57,516 nt of DNA from Sphingobacterium sp. CZ-UAM (GTDB taxonomy: Bacteria > Bacteroidota > Bacteroidia > Sphingobacteriales > Sphingobacteriaceae). Below the pieces are notes generated by a model, which saw only the letters and a program-made list of their open reading frames with translations, was not told the origin of the DNA and made no database searches. This document shows, one piece after another, positions 32,184-42,119 of this stretch (positions within the stretch are counted from its first letter, which is position 1; the number at the start of each line of letters is the position of its first letter). A program made the position numbers and the translations under genes. The stretch is taken from assembly GCF_002000245.1 (NCBI RefSeq), contig NZ_MTCM01000012.1:1-57516 (forward strand). The letters run 5' to 3'.

Positions 32184-33944
32184 TTAATTATTGGAAAATG
32201 CTGGACTCCAACTTTGGGCATCCAATTCAAACTGTCCTACTTCAATAATATTCATCCAATTATAGATCATCAGCGGAGCATCTACCGTACGTACCACATA
32301 ACGTTCAAGGTTATCGGGTAGCGTTGGACATAAATTGCCCGCCCGCTCAGAAAAAGAGGTATAGGCAAATGCACCTATCAGGTTAAAATTGCGTTTATTG
32401 CCAGTTTTGTCGCGGATGATATTATCCCGATCATTTGCAGGCCAATAACCTATCAAATTATTGTAATAGGCATCCGATCCTGCTGTCGACATGGTTGTAC
32501 AATAGTTGCTCTTTATATAATCCACTGGCAGGGCTGCGTTATAAAAACGAACATCGGCCATGAGCTGTTTTTGTGTTTTTTCGATGTAGCCATTACCATA
32601 TCCCAGCTGAAAACGTCCTGCTCCGATACCGTTCGAATTCGTAATTTCTTTGGTCTCACCCGCTACACCGTCGACATAAATAGTCGCATATTGTTTGTCT
32701 CCCTCTTTATAAATACGTGCGAAAACAGCGTACCAGGTATTAGTCGCTAATTTTTTGCTAAAGTAAATAGAGGTATTGGCCACTTTAAAACGGAAACTTC
32801 CTTTTGAAAGGTTGTTTTCGCTAGCGTCGGTCCCTGTCAAAAACGCCCAACCAGCCTCCCCTCCGGAGGTACTGGTACGGTTACCCAATAAAGTCGTATT
32901 TAGATTTCCAAATTCCGTGATTTTGATTTTAAATCCAATGGTGTATTCTTTTGTCTTATCGATATCAAAGGCTTTACCGTCAGCTACACTCATCTGTCCA
33001 TAAATCTGATTGGAGGCTGTGCTATTACTGACAAAGGTCACAGCCGAACTTGTCCATGCCGGGTCTACTGTTTCCATACGTTCGACCAGCTTATAGCTAA
33101 ATTCGGGATTATTCATCAAGACAAAATTATTCCGCTCAGGGATCGCAAATACACTTCCATCTTGTAAGGCGGGATTAAGTTCGTATTTTCCGCCATTCGT
33201 CGATGCCACTACAATAAGCCAACGCTCATTTTTATAATTCTTACGTGCGATAATTGTTTTCCTTATTTCGCCGAGCTGCCTGTCAAACTGGGCCAATGCC
33301 TGAATATACTTGTCATTGTCGGGGCCATAACCACTTTGATCGCCCGTAATACGTACATTGGAGAAGGTTGCCATCATAAAGCCTACATCCTCTTTCCCTA
33401 GCTCTTCTTTTGCCGCTTTTAATACTTCGGAATCATTGGAAAAAACCGAATTCAGGTCCAAACTACCGCTTTCGATTATAGTAGAAACTAGCGGATTAGA
33501 TGTTAACAAGGCTGTGCGGCTCGGTTTATATTGCTTGATACGTTTAAATATTGTCGGATACGCAGCAAGATTATTTCCGTTCAATTGATCGTCCTTCACC
33601 CGATGTTTGCTGACCTCCGTGCCTGTCAAAAGATCAGCGTAATTCGTCGCCAATGTCCCGTTTTCACTACTGACCGAATTCCAGCTAAATACACCGTTCA
33701 AGCTCAATGCAGCCATATTGGGCATGCTTCCATAATCGGTTGCTTCATTGCCAACAACTGTCCCGACAGCCCCTTCAACAACGATATACGCTATTTTGTA
33801 TTGATTGGCGGTCAGTCCTAGATCCTTAGGTTCGGATCCAAACTCCAGTTTGCCTTCCATGTTTTTGTTACACGAAGATGATAATATCATCAACAGGCAA
33901 CTCCAGGCTGCAAACCGGATCTTCTTTCCTATATCTCTTCTCAT
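32184..33944 (-). CDS. Phosphodiesterase-like lipoprotein paralogue, probably inactive, with LamG-like domain
   Basis: A 586-residue lipoprotein (Cys25 in ILSSSC) with the same layout as the 28418-30160 product: a phosphodiesterase-like half and a LamG-like C-terminal half (AYTSFSERAG, LQYGNGYIEK region). Key residues differ. The metal-binding SIDG motif reads VVEGAVG (Asp to Glu57), and the NHGG motif of the active paralogue reads STNGG, losing the His. The Thr region is only loosely kept. It is therefore best read as a binding protein derived from an enzyme. Loss of two ligands is seen directly; lack of activity is inferred. Confidence 0.72.
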   Translation of the reverse strand: MRRDIGKKIRFAAWSCLLMILSSSCNKNMEGKLEFGSEPKDLGLTANQYKIAYIVVEGAVGTVVGNEATDYGSMPNMAALSLNGVFSWNSVSSENGTLATNYADLLTGTEVSKHRVKDDQLNGNNLAAYPTIFKRIKQYKPSRTALLTSNPLVSTIIESGSLDLNSVFSNDSEVLKAAKEELGKEDVGFMMATFSNVRITGDQSGYGPDNDKYIQALAQFDRQLGEIRKTIIARKNYKNERWLIVVASTNGGKYELNPALQDGSVFAIPERNNFVLMNNPEFSYKLVERMETVDPAWTSSAVTFVSNSTASNQIYGQMSVADGKAFDIDKTKEYTIGFKIKITEFGNLNTTLLGNRTSTSGGEAGWAFLTGTDASENNLSKGSFRFKVANTSIYFSKKLATNTWYAVFARIYKEGDKQYATIYVDGVAGETKEITNSNGIGAGRFQLGYGNGYIEKTQKQLMADVRFYNAALPVDYIKSNYCTTMSTAGSDAYYNNLIGYWPANDRDNIIRDKTGNKRNFNLIGAFAYTSFSERAGNLCPTLPDNLERYVVRTVDAPLMIYNWMNIIEVGQFELDAQSWSPAFSNN

Positions 33945-33971
33945 TTCTTTAGATTTTATAGTTGAATAAGA

Positions 33972-35573
33972 TTAATCCAATAAGGTTAACCGTATGATAT
34001 TTCCCAGGTTACTTTTACCGCTGAAGGACTGTATATCCCCAACCAAGGTAACTGTTCGTTGCCCCAAGCTATTGGTTCCCTCCAAAGCATCAAATATTGT
34101 CCCGACAAGTCTTCCTGTATTGTTATAATCTTTGACAAGTTTGCCTTTGCTGTCAATAACCATAAATCCTTCCCGGATAATGTCATTGTATCTCGTAAAA
34201 GAACCGGTTACGATAATCATACCATTGGATAACTGCACCGTGTTATTTGGCACTCCTGATGCGAAGCCCAAACTCTGGAAATTGGGGTCAAGACTACCAT
34301 CTTCGTTGAGCATGGCCATTCCCTTAGCTGCTTTGCCATTGAATGTGGTGAAACTTCCGATAACGATATATTTTTTGTTCTGTTTGGAATAGCTAATATC
34401 ATAGATAAATCCATTAGCTCCGCTGCCCATCTGAAAGTCGGTATCAAAGGTTCCATCATCCTTGAGCCGTACAATATTGTTGGCGGTCTGCGTATTGTTA
34501 AAACGGGTGAAGGCTCCTACCAAAATCAATTTGCCGTCATCTTGCAAAAATGCGTCATTGACGATGCCATTCACACCATCAAATCCTTTGTTGGGGAGTG
34601 TATTTTTATTGACAAAATAGCTGTCATCCAATGCGCCATCGGCGTGCATACGAGCCACTCCACCCATTGGAAAAATATCCATTAGGATATTATCGTAAGT
34701 AGATCTCGTGTAGTAGTTGTTGACATAATAAGCAAATTGACCAACAACTGTTACCTTATTATTCTGATAGAAGGACCTCACAATCGGAGAGGCAGTACCG
34801 CCATTGAAGACAGGGGCGATCAGGTTACTTTTTGTAGGGTCGGAGGTTAAATTAAGAATAGGTGTGGATTTGACCTGAAGCGCCCCAGTCGTACTAACGG
34901 TGGTAATATTGCGGACCAATTTGATCGTGTCATATTGCGTAAAATTTCCTGAAATCAAAATATCCTTATCAACAGTCTCACTCATGGAGGTAATCGCCCC
35001 TGTGATCCCCAATCCAAATTGCATACCCCGCACAAATTCTCCATTGTTGCTGATACGCGCTATACCAGAGATCTTAGATGAGGCCGCATTACCGTTGTAA
35101 TCTGTAAAAGCCCCACCGATGAATAGCTGATTGGCCGACGTTCTCAAAATGGAATAAATAGGGCCATTTGCCCCAACACCGGATTGGAAAGTTGGATCGA
35201 CAGCAAGTTTGCCAATAATAGGCAACATCGGCCCTGCAAATATCTGCCCATCCACCACCACCTTAACACCACCGGTACTACAATCTTCAGGAACGATACC
35301 AGTCAGGGTAGAATCACTAATATCGGTCACCTGCGCAGGTATATTGTTGATATAAAATTTCAGTTGATCTTTGTATTTTAACAAACCACGCACGTTAAAA
35401 ACGACTTCGCCTCCGGGTTTAGCTTGCGAAGGTGAAGGTGTTCCCTCGCCAAAAACGATATTAAGAGGCTCCTTCGCGCCTGCATAAGGATCTGGTCCAT
35501 ATTCGAGTTTATTACTACAGGAATAGAGACCGAGCATCAAAACTCCTGAGCAGATATAGTTAATTACGTTCAT
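33972..35573 (-). CDS. IPT/TIG plus delta-60-repeat propeller lipoprotein (DUF5008/DUF5122-like)
   Basis: A 533-residue lipoprotein (lipobox GLYSC, Cys19). After a Pro-rich linker it has an IPT/TIG-like Ig fold (GGEVVFNVRGLLKYKDQL). A beta-propeller follows, with recurrent GxFTxYN blades: GGAFTDYNG, SGNFTQYDT, VGAFTRFNN, IGSFTTFNG and TGSFTRYND. The fold is typical of surface binding proteins in Sus-like operons. It has no catalytic motif. It lies 12 bp downstream of the fasciclin gene and 27 bp upstream of the inactive phosphodiesterase gene. Confidence 0.78.
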   Translation of the reverse strand: MNVINYICSGVLMLGLYSCSNKLEYGPDPYAGAKEPLNIVFGEGTPSPSQAKPGGEVVFNVRGLLKYKDQLKFYINNIPAQVTDISDSTLTGIVPEDCSTGGVKVVVDGQIFAGPMLPIIGKLAVDPTFQSGVGANGPIYSILRTSANQLFIGGAFTDYNGNAASSKISGIARISNNGEFVRGMQFGLGITGAITSMSETVDKDILISGNFTQYDTIKLVRNITTVSTTGALQVKSTPILNLTSDPTKSNLIAPVFNGGTASPIVRSFYQNNKVTVVGQFAYYVNNYYTRSTYDNILMDIFPMGGVARMHADGALDDSYFVNKNTLPNKGFDGVNGIVNDAFLQDDGKLILVGAFTRFNNTQTANNIVRLKDDGTFDTDFQMGSGANGFIYDISYSKQNKKYIVIGSFTTFNGKAAKGMAMLNEDGSLDPNFQSLGFASGVPNNTVQLSNGMIIVTGSFTRYNDIIREGFMVIDSKGKLVKDYNNTGRLVGTIFDALEGTNSLGQRTVTLVGDIQSFSGKSNLGNIIRLTLLD

Positions 35574-35585
35574 TATTTTGTGCTA

Positions 35586-36326
35586 TTATTTGGTATGATA
35601 ATCTATTCCAAGTTCCATTGCCAGCGCTGTAAATCGTGCACCCATATAGCCAAAGGTATGTCTCCTGTAGTTGAGCACATGTACCCGGCCATTATCGGGC
35701 TGTATATTGGACGATGCGACGAATGTGCTGATCCAGTTCTGTGTGGGATTCGTAAAATCGGGCACATAGGAAACCATAAGTTGTCTCGGTCCACCATATT
35801 TGATCGTGGCATCGCCATTTTTAAGATCGTGAAATACCACTCCCACATTGATGGCCTGCTCCTCATTATAGGTCTGAAAAATCTGTCCTCCAAAAGCGTA
35901 TTTTGCAGCCGTATCTACTTGTTTAAAATCGATCAGTCCAAAATCTCCTTCAACAATATATTCGCTCAATAGGCGCCGGTAGACTTCAGGTTTTACATCT
36001 TTGTAAGATTGTATGGTATCCTTACCCAAGGTATATAAATTGAGATTCAGGTTAACCAGGGCTTTTTCAAAGGTCGGATCTGGCGGAGCGAAAAACGTAA
36101 TTTTTTCATTCTTGAATAGCTCTTCCATACCCGCATATCGGATAATCTGCACCAAGGTGTCAAATGGATCCTCCGGATGCTGGGCCTTGGAATCCAAGTA
36201 TGCCATCATATTGCCCTTAAAACGGGGATCATGTTTTCCGCTGTCTTCAAAGTAATCTTTATTGCTACATGACGACAAAATGGTCAGCAATAAGACTACT
36301 GATGCTATCATACTATTTAATTTCAT
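35586..36326 (-). CDS. Fasciclin-domain lipoprotein (downstream copy)
   Basis: A 246-residue lipoprotein (ATG at 36326 chosen; lipobox ILSSC, Cys20). The fasciclin fold is marked by FFAPPDPTFEKALVN in the middle and the conserved GRVHVLNYRRH sequence near the end. Fasciclin domains bind other surface proteins or glycans. It shares the same architecture and position relative to SusD with the gene at 42120-42779, so the two look like duplicated modules. Spacing to the SusD gene is 17 bp. Confidence 0.82.
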   Translation of the reverse strand: MKLNSMIASVVLLLTILSSCSNKDYFEDSGKHDPRFKGNMMAYLDSKAQHPEDPFDTLVQIIRYAGMEELFKNEKITFFAPPDPTFEKALVNLNLNLYTLGKDTIQSYKDVKPEVYRRLLSEYIVEGDFGLIDFKQVDTAAKYAFGGQIFQTYNEEQAINVGVVFHDLKNGDATIKYGGPRQLMVSYVPDFTNPTQNWISTFVASSNIQPDNGRVHVLNYRRHTFGYMGARFTALAMELGIDYHTK

Positions 36327-36343
36327 TGTGCGCGTTCTCCTTT

Positions 36344-37948
36344 CTATTTCCAATAGTTATTTAAAGTCATATATGGATTGTTGTTCATGGCTTTTGGATC
36401 GATCGGCCAGGTCCATGCCTCCTGCAAAAAGTCATTATAGGTTATAGGATTCATACTATATGCTCCTTTATAGAGTTTTCCGGTCCGGACCAGATCATAA
36501 TAATAATGGCCTTCGCCCATCAATTCCTTGCAACGCTCCCAATAGATAGCGTCTTTGAGGTTATTATCGTAATTATTGCTCGCGGGATATAGACCAGCTT
36601 CGGCACGCGAACGGATCATATTAAGCAACTGTGTCGCTTTGGCGTCGTTGCCCAGATCCGCATTGGCTTCGGCCTGCAGTAATATAGCATCCGCCAAACG
36701 CATCATAATTTGATAGTTACCCAATGACTGCGCCGTATTACCCTCCCCAAGGGCCAGATTAAAAAATTTGAAGAACGTAAAGTCTCCGGTTCCAGAGTAC
36801 ATATAGTTGTTACCTTTTGGATCGGTAAACCAATTCTTGATACGACCATCCTGCTCTCCGTCAGGATAAAGCATTTTCATATAATAGGGCTGATAAGTTA
36901 ACTCACTTAAATTCGTGGTCGTTTGGTTCAAAATGAAATAAGGCGCATGTAGCACATGTGCAAAATATGTTTTTCGGGTATTCGAATAAGATTCACCATA
37001 GTTCACATTGTTTGGAATCTCAAATAATCCTTCTTTGGATCGTCCGTTGAATACCTCAGCGACACGATTGATCGGGAGCAGTTCGTACGCTTTGCTTTCT
37101 AGCACCCCGCCGTTGTAAAGTTCGTCACCCAAGCGGTCAACGGCCTCATAATGCTGCTTTGCATTAGCTTCGTCAAATCCTGCTATCCACATATTGAGGT
37201 GCATCATAAGTGCCAAAGCTGATCCACGCATGGCGCGGACGCCACGGTTGGCCGGATCGGCATAAGTCCAAGGAAGATTATCTTTTACCTTTTCCAAATC
37301 TTCGAGACAGGACTTGGCCACCTGAACATGTTTGGTACGAGGGAGCGGATCCTGATTGTAAGCATCGGTATAATAGGGTACATCACCAAAGAGACGAAGC
37401 AGCACAAAATAAGACATACAACGCATGAAAACTGCCTCAGCCTGATAAGCTTTCACCTCATCCTGAGAAAATGAGGGATCATTTTCTGCGACCTTGGGTA
37501 CCAGGGAATACAGAATATTCGCAGATTGAATAACCTTATAAATTGGGGTCCAATCACTAATTTTATCCCATTCGACATTGTATGTCCAGAACCGGTCGGC
37601 ATCGGTACCCGGTTCGGGACGAGCTGTATTGACCAAGGTGCGGATATCCCCTCTTGAGATATAAGTAATATCGTGTCGGTTTGGAAATGTAGCGGTACGC
37701 AACACTGGTGCATTGCGAAAATCTCCTACTAAAAGAATAGGTCGATCAATCCCCACACCGACACGGAATAAGCGGTATACCTCACGCGTAAATGTTTCGG
37801 CATCATCTTTATTGCGCCAAAAATTATTGCCCGAAAGGCTATCTGTGGGCTCTACATTCAAAAATTTCTTACATGAAACCAGGCCTATAAGGATGAATGC
37901 TCCTAGTATAATATGCAGGATGTTATTTTTTTTCATTTTCTGATTCAT
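36344..37948 (-). CDS. SusD/RagB-family outer-membrane nutrient-binding lipoprotein (downstream pair)
   Basis: A 534-residue lipoprotein with lipobox GLVSC (Cys26) and the family N-terminus KKFLNVEPTDSLSGNNFW. The TPR-like helices follow, and the C-terminus ends WPIDPKAMNNNPYMTLNNYW as in SusD proteins. It forms the lid of the adjacent SusC transporter and captures substrate at the cell surface. Its start overlaps the SusC stop by one base (TAATG), showing tight coupling. Substrate specificity cannot be read from sequence. Confidence 0.92.
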   Translation of the reverse strand: MNQKMKKNNILHIILGAFILIGLVSCKKFLNVEPTDSLSGNNFWRNKDDAETFTREVYRLFRVGVGIDRPILLVGDFRNAPVLRTATFPNRHDITYISRGDIRTLVNTARPEPGTDADRFWTYNVEWDKISDWTPIYKVIQSANILYSLVPKVAENDPSFSQDEVKAYQAEAVFMRCMSYFVLLRLFGDVPYYTDAYNQDPLPRTKHVQVAKSCLEDLEKVKDNLPWTYADPANRGVRAMRGSALALMMHLNMWIAGFDEANAKQHYEAVDRLGDELYNGGVLESKAYELLPINRVAEVFNGRSKEGLFEIPNNVNYGESYSNTRKTYFAHVLHAPYFILNQTTTNLSELTYQPYYMKMLYPDGEQDGRIKNWFTDPKGNNYMYSGTGDFTFFKFFNLALGEGNTAQSLGNYQIMMRLADAILLQAEANADLGNDAKATQLLNMIRSRAEAGLYPASNNYDNNLKDAIYWERCKELMGEGHYYYDLVRTGKLYKGAYSMNPITYNDFLQEAWTWPIDPKAMNNNPYMTLNNYWK

Positions 37949-40900
37949 TAGAATTGAACATTAAGACCAACTGTATACGTTTTTGGCGTAGGGTAACCGT
38001 CCGAACGGTCATAGCCCATTGCCGTCACACCTTCTGGATTTGGCCCCGTATATTTGGTAAATGTATATACGTTGTTTGCGGTACCATATATACGTAATGA
38101 GGTAATCTTATATTTGGATGTCCATTCGCGCGGGAAATTATAGGCAAGGGTAAGGCTATTAATTTTCCAATAGGAGCCGTCCTCCAAAAATAGTGTCTGA
38201 TTGGGCCGGAAAGGTCTTACCCCACCACTTCTTGAATAATCAAAAGGATTGGGCAAAAATGAATTATCACCATAATTGGTCCAAAAATCATATCCATCCA
38301 TCGGTAGGAGTGCTGAATTTTTTTGTCCACGCGTATCACCAAACAAGGGGTTCGCGTAGGAATTCATCTGGCTAGCCATCGCTGCATTGATCACGTCCCT
38401 TTTTAACGTAAAGGATGTATTGACATTTAAGCTAAGGTTTTTGTACTGAATGAATGTGGACAAACCGCCTGTCACTTTAGGCTGGGCATTTCCGACAATG
38501 ACACGGTCACGGTCATCTAAGATATAGTCACCATTTAGATCAGTCCAATAAGGATCTCCTGCCTGAAAATAATAGGTTTTACCATCACGAATAGTTTTAT
38601 AACTCTCACCTGTCTCGGGATTGACGGGCACGGCCTCATCTGTTGAAAATACACCCCGATAGTCATATAATAGGAAGGACATGCTATTGCGTCCTAAACG
38701 ATAATAGGTATCGAAACCATTCGCCTCCTTGTCTCTAAGAACATATTGCCGCGCATTGTCCGGAAGACGCGTTAAGATATCTTTATTCACTGCACCATTT
38801 AGAGAGATATTCCAATTGACCTGACTGCTTGATGGAAGAGGCCTAAACATAAAAGTGAATTCGTAGCCATAATTGACCATACTTACGTCATTGCCTTTTA
38901 GCATTTTGAAACCATTGTGATCGGCCAGCTGACGATCCCACAAGGTATTGTCAACCTGTTTGTAATAAAGCTCTTGGATAGTCGTAATACGATTTCCCAA
39001 TATGCCCGCTTCCACCGCCAAACTGCTTGAAGTTGTTGTCGAAGGAATTAGTTTACTATTCGGCATCTGTCCCCAGTCAAATCCAATCGTGGGATTGTTG
39101 TTAAACTCGCCTGTAAAAATGTACTTTCCATTGGCATCAAATACAGTACCTGTTGGTACAATATTTTTACCCCAACCGGCACGCAGTGAAAGATAATCCA
39201 GCCAGTTTTCGGCGGCATCCTGAAGAAAACTCTCTTTTTGCATGTTCCATCTTGCCGAAATAGAAGGATTCTTTTGCCATGGTACATCAGGACCTGTACT
39301 CGAGGATTTATCAAAACGATAGGTAAAATCCACGACATACTTGGACATGTAGTTATAACTGATTGCTCCCGCAAAACCTGCAGAACGCACATCTGCGGCG
39401 TTGTCAAGCACCCCTCCCCTAGCAGAACCATGCCCTATCGGGCCCTCTAGCTGATCATTGCTGAAACCTTCTGGCTGTTGGGCCTTGGCCTTAAAATTCA
39501 ATAAGTTCAATTCATTGAACACATAGGTCGTCAGAATATGTTTATCTTCGGGTCCCCAGGATTTAATATAGGTCAATTGGGCCATGTTATAAATCGTATT
39601 ACGCTGCGAATCGTAATTATAGAGTTTCGAGACATTATTATTGGACACAGATGGCGCAAATTTATCTGTGCGGTCACTGATATAATTGTAACTGAAATTA
39701 TTTTTTGCACGCAAACCGGGAATAATTTCATACTCCAGTTCCACATTGGATTTAACATCCGTAGTCCGGTTATCATTGCGTCCCAATATACTCTCGGCCA
39801 CTGTTGGGTCGACAAATGGGGAGCTCGGTGAGGGGAGCAAGGAGGATGCTGATGCGGAATTGGCCACGCCGCCCTGGCTTACAGCGGTACCAGTTCCGGT
39901 TTGCTGGCGTCCGATATTACCGGCCATGTTGACAAACATGCGAAAACGATCAGTCGGTCGGTACTCCGAATTCATGGTCAATGTATAACGGTCAAAACCA
40001 GTATTCTGAACAATTCCTTTTTGTGTGTAGTACTGCCCGTTGATCTTATAATTAAATGTGGCATCACCACCCGATGCATTCACGTTGTGGGATTGGCTAT
40101 AGGTAGGCCTATAGAAAACATCCTGCCAATTGGTCGAATTGTTAAAATAAGGATTTAAACTATCCGATAGGATTTGATTATCAAAGATCAGATCTCGGCC
40201 ATTATAATAGCCACCGGAATTATTCAATACCTGATTAATGCGGGTAAGACGTTCGTTTTTACCCCCCAGAACATCCCTCAGCTGCGGTGGCAGATTAAAA
40301 AATTGGTTGGTTGAGTACTGAATGATCGGTACCTTTGAAAGTCCTCTTTTTGTCGTGATGCGAATTACACCATATGCCCCTCTTGAACCATATAAGGCTG
40401 TAGCAGCGGCATCTTTTAAAACATCTATGGACTGAATATCCTCAGGCGGGATCAAGGAGATAGGACTGATACCTGTACCAGCACTGTTAAATCCATATTG
40501 AAAGTCCGTATTGTCGTCCACAGGCACCCCATCCACAATATAAAGCGGTGAGGTGGGCGTTAAAAATGCATCCTGACCGGATCCACTCACCGAAATATTA
40601 GATAAGCCACGGACCAATACCGAGGCTCTCACTCCCGGCTGGCCGCTATTGACCTGCACGTTCATCCCCGCCACTTTACCTTGTAGCAACTCCGTGACAT
40701 TCGATACCGGATTGTCCTGTAGCTGTTTACCATCGATGGTCATAGACGAACCGGTCAATGTCTCCCGTTTCCTTGTGGCGAATCCCTGCACGACGACTTC
40801 TTTCAGCGTATTCTCTTCCCGGGTCATATAAATCGTAAACGTAAACGCCTTTTTGCCCTCCAATGATTCGGTCGTCCGTTTATAACCGGTACTGGTAAAG

Positions 40901-41127
40901 ATCAGTACGTCATTTTTAGGGGCACTTATCTTAAATAAACCTCTCTTATCTGTCGAGCCCAGCGGTTTATTGAGCTGGGTAGACCGTATCGTCACATCAG
41001 AAACGCCGCTCCGTGTGCCCTGATCCTGAACGAAACCTGTAACATTGACCATTTCCTGTGCCACGGCGAGCCCCACGATCAACATCAAGCAACTGATTAA
41101 TATGTATCTTCTCATTTGGTTTTTCAT
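37948..41127 (-). CDS. SusC/RagA-family TonB-dependent outer-membrane transporter (downstream pair)
   Basis: A 1059-residue outer-membrane barrel. After a signal peptide it has the N-terminal CarboxypepD-like extension (VNVTGFVQDQGTRSGVSD), the TonB-box region LKEVVVQGFATRKRETLTG and the plug domain. The SusC hallmark DAAATALYGSRGAYGVIRIT and a barrel ending in GLNVQF follow. It imports the substrate held by the neighbouring SusD. It differs from the other SusC of this operon in keeping the N-terminal extension. The start at 41127 is 2 bp after the preceding stop; an ATG at 41115 is a possible alternative. Confidence 0.93.
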   Translation of the reverse strand: MKNQMRRYILISCLMLIVGLAVAQEMVNVTGFVQDQGTRSGVSDVTIRSTQLNKPLGSTDKRGLFKISAPKNDVLIFTSTGYKRTTESLEGKKAFTFTIYMTREENTLKEVVVQGFATRKRETLTGSSMTIDGKQLQDNPVSNVTELLQGKVAGMNVQVNSGQPGVRASVLVRGLSNISVSGSGQDAFLTPTSPLYIVDGVPVDDNTDFQYGFNSAGTGISPISLIPPEDIQSIDVLKDAAATALYGSRGAYGVIRITTKRGLSKVPIIQYSTNQFFNLPPQLRDVLGGKNERLTRINQVLNNSGGYYNGRDLIFDNQILSDSLNPYFNNSTNWQDVFYRPTYSQSHNVNASGGDATFNYKINGQYYTQKGIVQNTGFDRYTLTMNSEYRPTDRFRMFVNMAGNIGRQQTGTGTAVSQGGVANSASASSLLPSPSSPFVDPTVAESILGRNDNRTTDVKSNVELEYEIIPGLRAKNNFSYNYISDRTDKFAPSVSNNNVSKLYNYDSQRNTIYNMAQLTYIKSWGPEDKHILTTYVFNELNLLNFKAKAQQPEGFSNDQLEGPIGHGSARGGVLDNAADVRSAGFAGAISYNYMSKYVVDFTYRFDKSSSTGPDVPWQKNPSISARWNMQKESFLQDAAENWLDYLSLRAGWGKNIVPTGTVFDANGKYIFTGEFNNNPTIGFDWGQMPNSKLIPSTTTSSSLAVEAGILGNRITTIQELYYKQVDNTLWDRQLADHNGFKMLKGNDVSMVNYGYEFTFMFRPLPSSSQVNWNISLNGAVNKDILTRLPDNARQYVLRDKEANGFDTYYRLGRNSMSFLLYDYRGVFSTDEAVPVNPETGESYKTIRDGKTYYFQAGDPYWTDLNGDYILDDRDRVIVGNAQPKVTGGLSTFIQYKNLSLNVNTSFTLKRDVINAAMASQMNSYANPLFGDTRGQKNSALLPMDGYDFWTNYGDNSFLPNPFDYSRSGGVRPFRPNQTLFLEDGSYWKINSLTLAYNFPREWTSKYKITSLRIYGTANNVYTFTKYTGPNPEGVTAMGYDRSDGYPTPKTYTVGLNVQF

Positions 41128-41129
41128 GG

Positions 41130-42116
41130 TTAATCATTATCGAACAAAGGTTTCTCATCGGGGAAGAAAAATATAATCTCCCAATCGCCTTTTTCATAAA
41201 TACTAAAGTTGAACAGTATAGCCCCGATATCACGGAGCCCCCCAGCGGCAATCCGTGTGTAAGTAAAAGCTGTAGATGCCCTACCCGCACTGGTCCACTT
41301 TGTCTTCAATGTTGGGACCAACGGGATAGGATAAGCTACATCATAGCGGACAGCAGTGGAGTCGGCCGCAAATGTCTTATTAAAACCATGTATCAGATTA
41401 TCCCAGTCGGTATTATTAAATTTGGATAATTTAATGGGCTGCAAGTCCGGTCCAAGGAATTTGAAACTCAATGAACTCCCTTCTCCTTTCTTATAAAACC
41501 ATATCCTAGGGACGACAAGTGTCCTCGTGGAATCCCCCACAACATTGATTACTGTATTTGGGTACAAATAGCCACTTTCCACGTAGGGTTCATAGGCTTG
41601 TTCTTTCAATGGCGTGAGGTGCATGTCCTTAAAGAATCGGCGTCCACCATTGCTGCTTACTTCAACATCGAAATAATAACCGGAATCAGGGTAAGATTTT
41701 AATACGATGGAACTGGCAGCCGCATGCATCGTCAGATTGCCCGAATGCTGGCCAATTTCCCATAAGGGGCGCATGACGGTATCCCGCTTGGCCTGAATCT
41801 CAGCCAGTGTTTTTTCGCCCCCCGTATAAGGTTGCTTCCAAATAGAAACGGGAAACAATTTGAGCAGTTCGGGCGCTTCTTTTCCGTCGAAGGTACGAAC
41901 GGCAGAAATCCGAAAACTCAGGGGCAGTGTCGATTCGCCCGCATTAAAAATGTCCTGATATTGGGTGGTCTTTCCCAAAACGGGTTTAAACTCTGTCTGC
42001 GTAAAGTTCATGTCCAAGCTGAACGCGTCCAAATCGGATGGAAAATTTTTCTTACAGCTGGAAAACAGTATTCCGATCGCCGCAAAAAGCATCAATTGAA
42101 TATATTTTTTATTCAT
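41130..42116 (-). CDS. DUF5007-like lipoprotein of the Sus-type operon
   Basis: A 328-residue lipoprotein (Cys21 in LFSSC) that begins KKNFPSDLDAFSLDMNFTQ and ends DWEIIFFFPDEKPLFDND. It is predicted to be all-beta, with several blocks of about 40 residues. This matches my memory of the DUF5007 family, found beside fasciclin and SusC/SusD genes in Sphingobacteriaceae. No enzymatic motif is seen. It probably belongs to the outer-membrane complex. Spacing is 3 bp to each neighbour. The family name was not checked by search. Confidence 0.62.
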   Translation of the reverse strand: MNKKYIQLMLFAAIGILFSSCKKNFPSDLDAFSLDMNFTQTEFKPVLGKTTQYQDIFNAGESTLPLSFRISAVRTFDGKEAPELLKLFPVSIWKQPYTGGEKTLAEIQAKRDTVMRPLWEIGQHSGNLTMHAAASSIVLKSYPDSGYYFDVEVSSNGGRRFFKDMHLTPLKEQAYEPYVESGYLYPNTVINVVGDSTRTLVVPRIWFYKKGEGSSLSFKFLGPDLQPIKLSKFNNTDWDNLIHGFNKTFAADSTAVRYDVAYPIPLVPTLKTKWTSAGRASTAFTYTRIAAGGLRDIGAILFNFSIYEKGDWEIIFFFPDEKPLFDND

Positions 42117-42119
42117 AAT

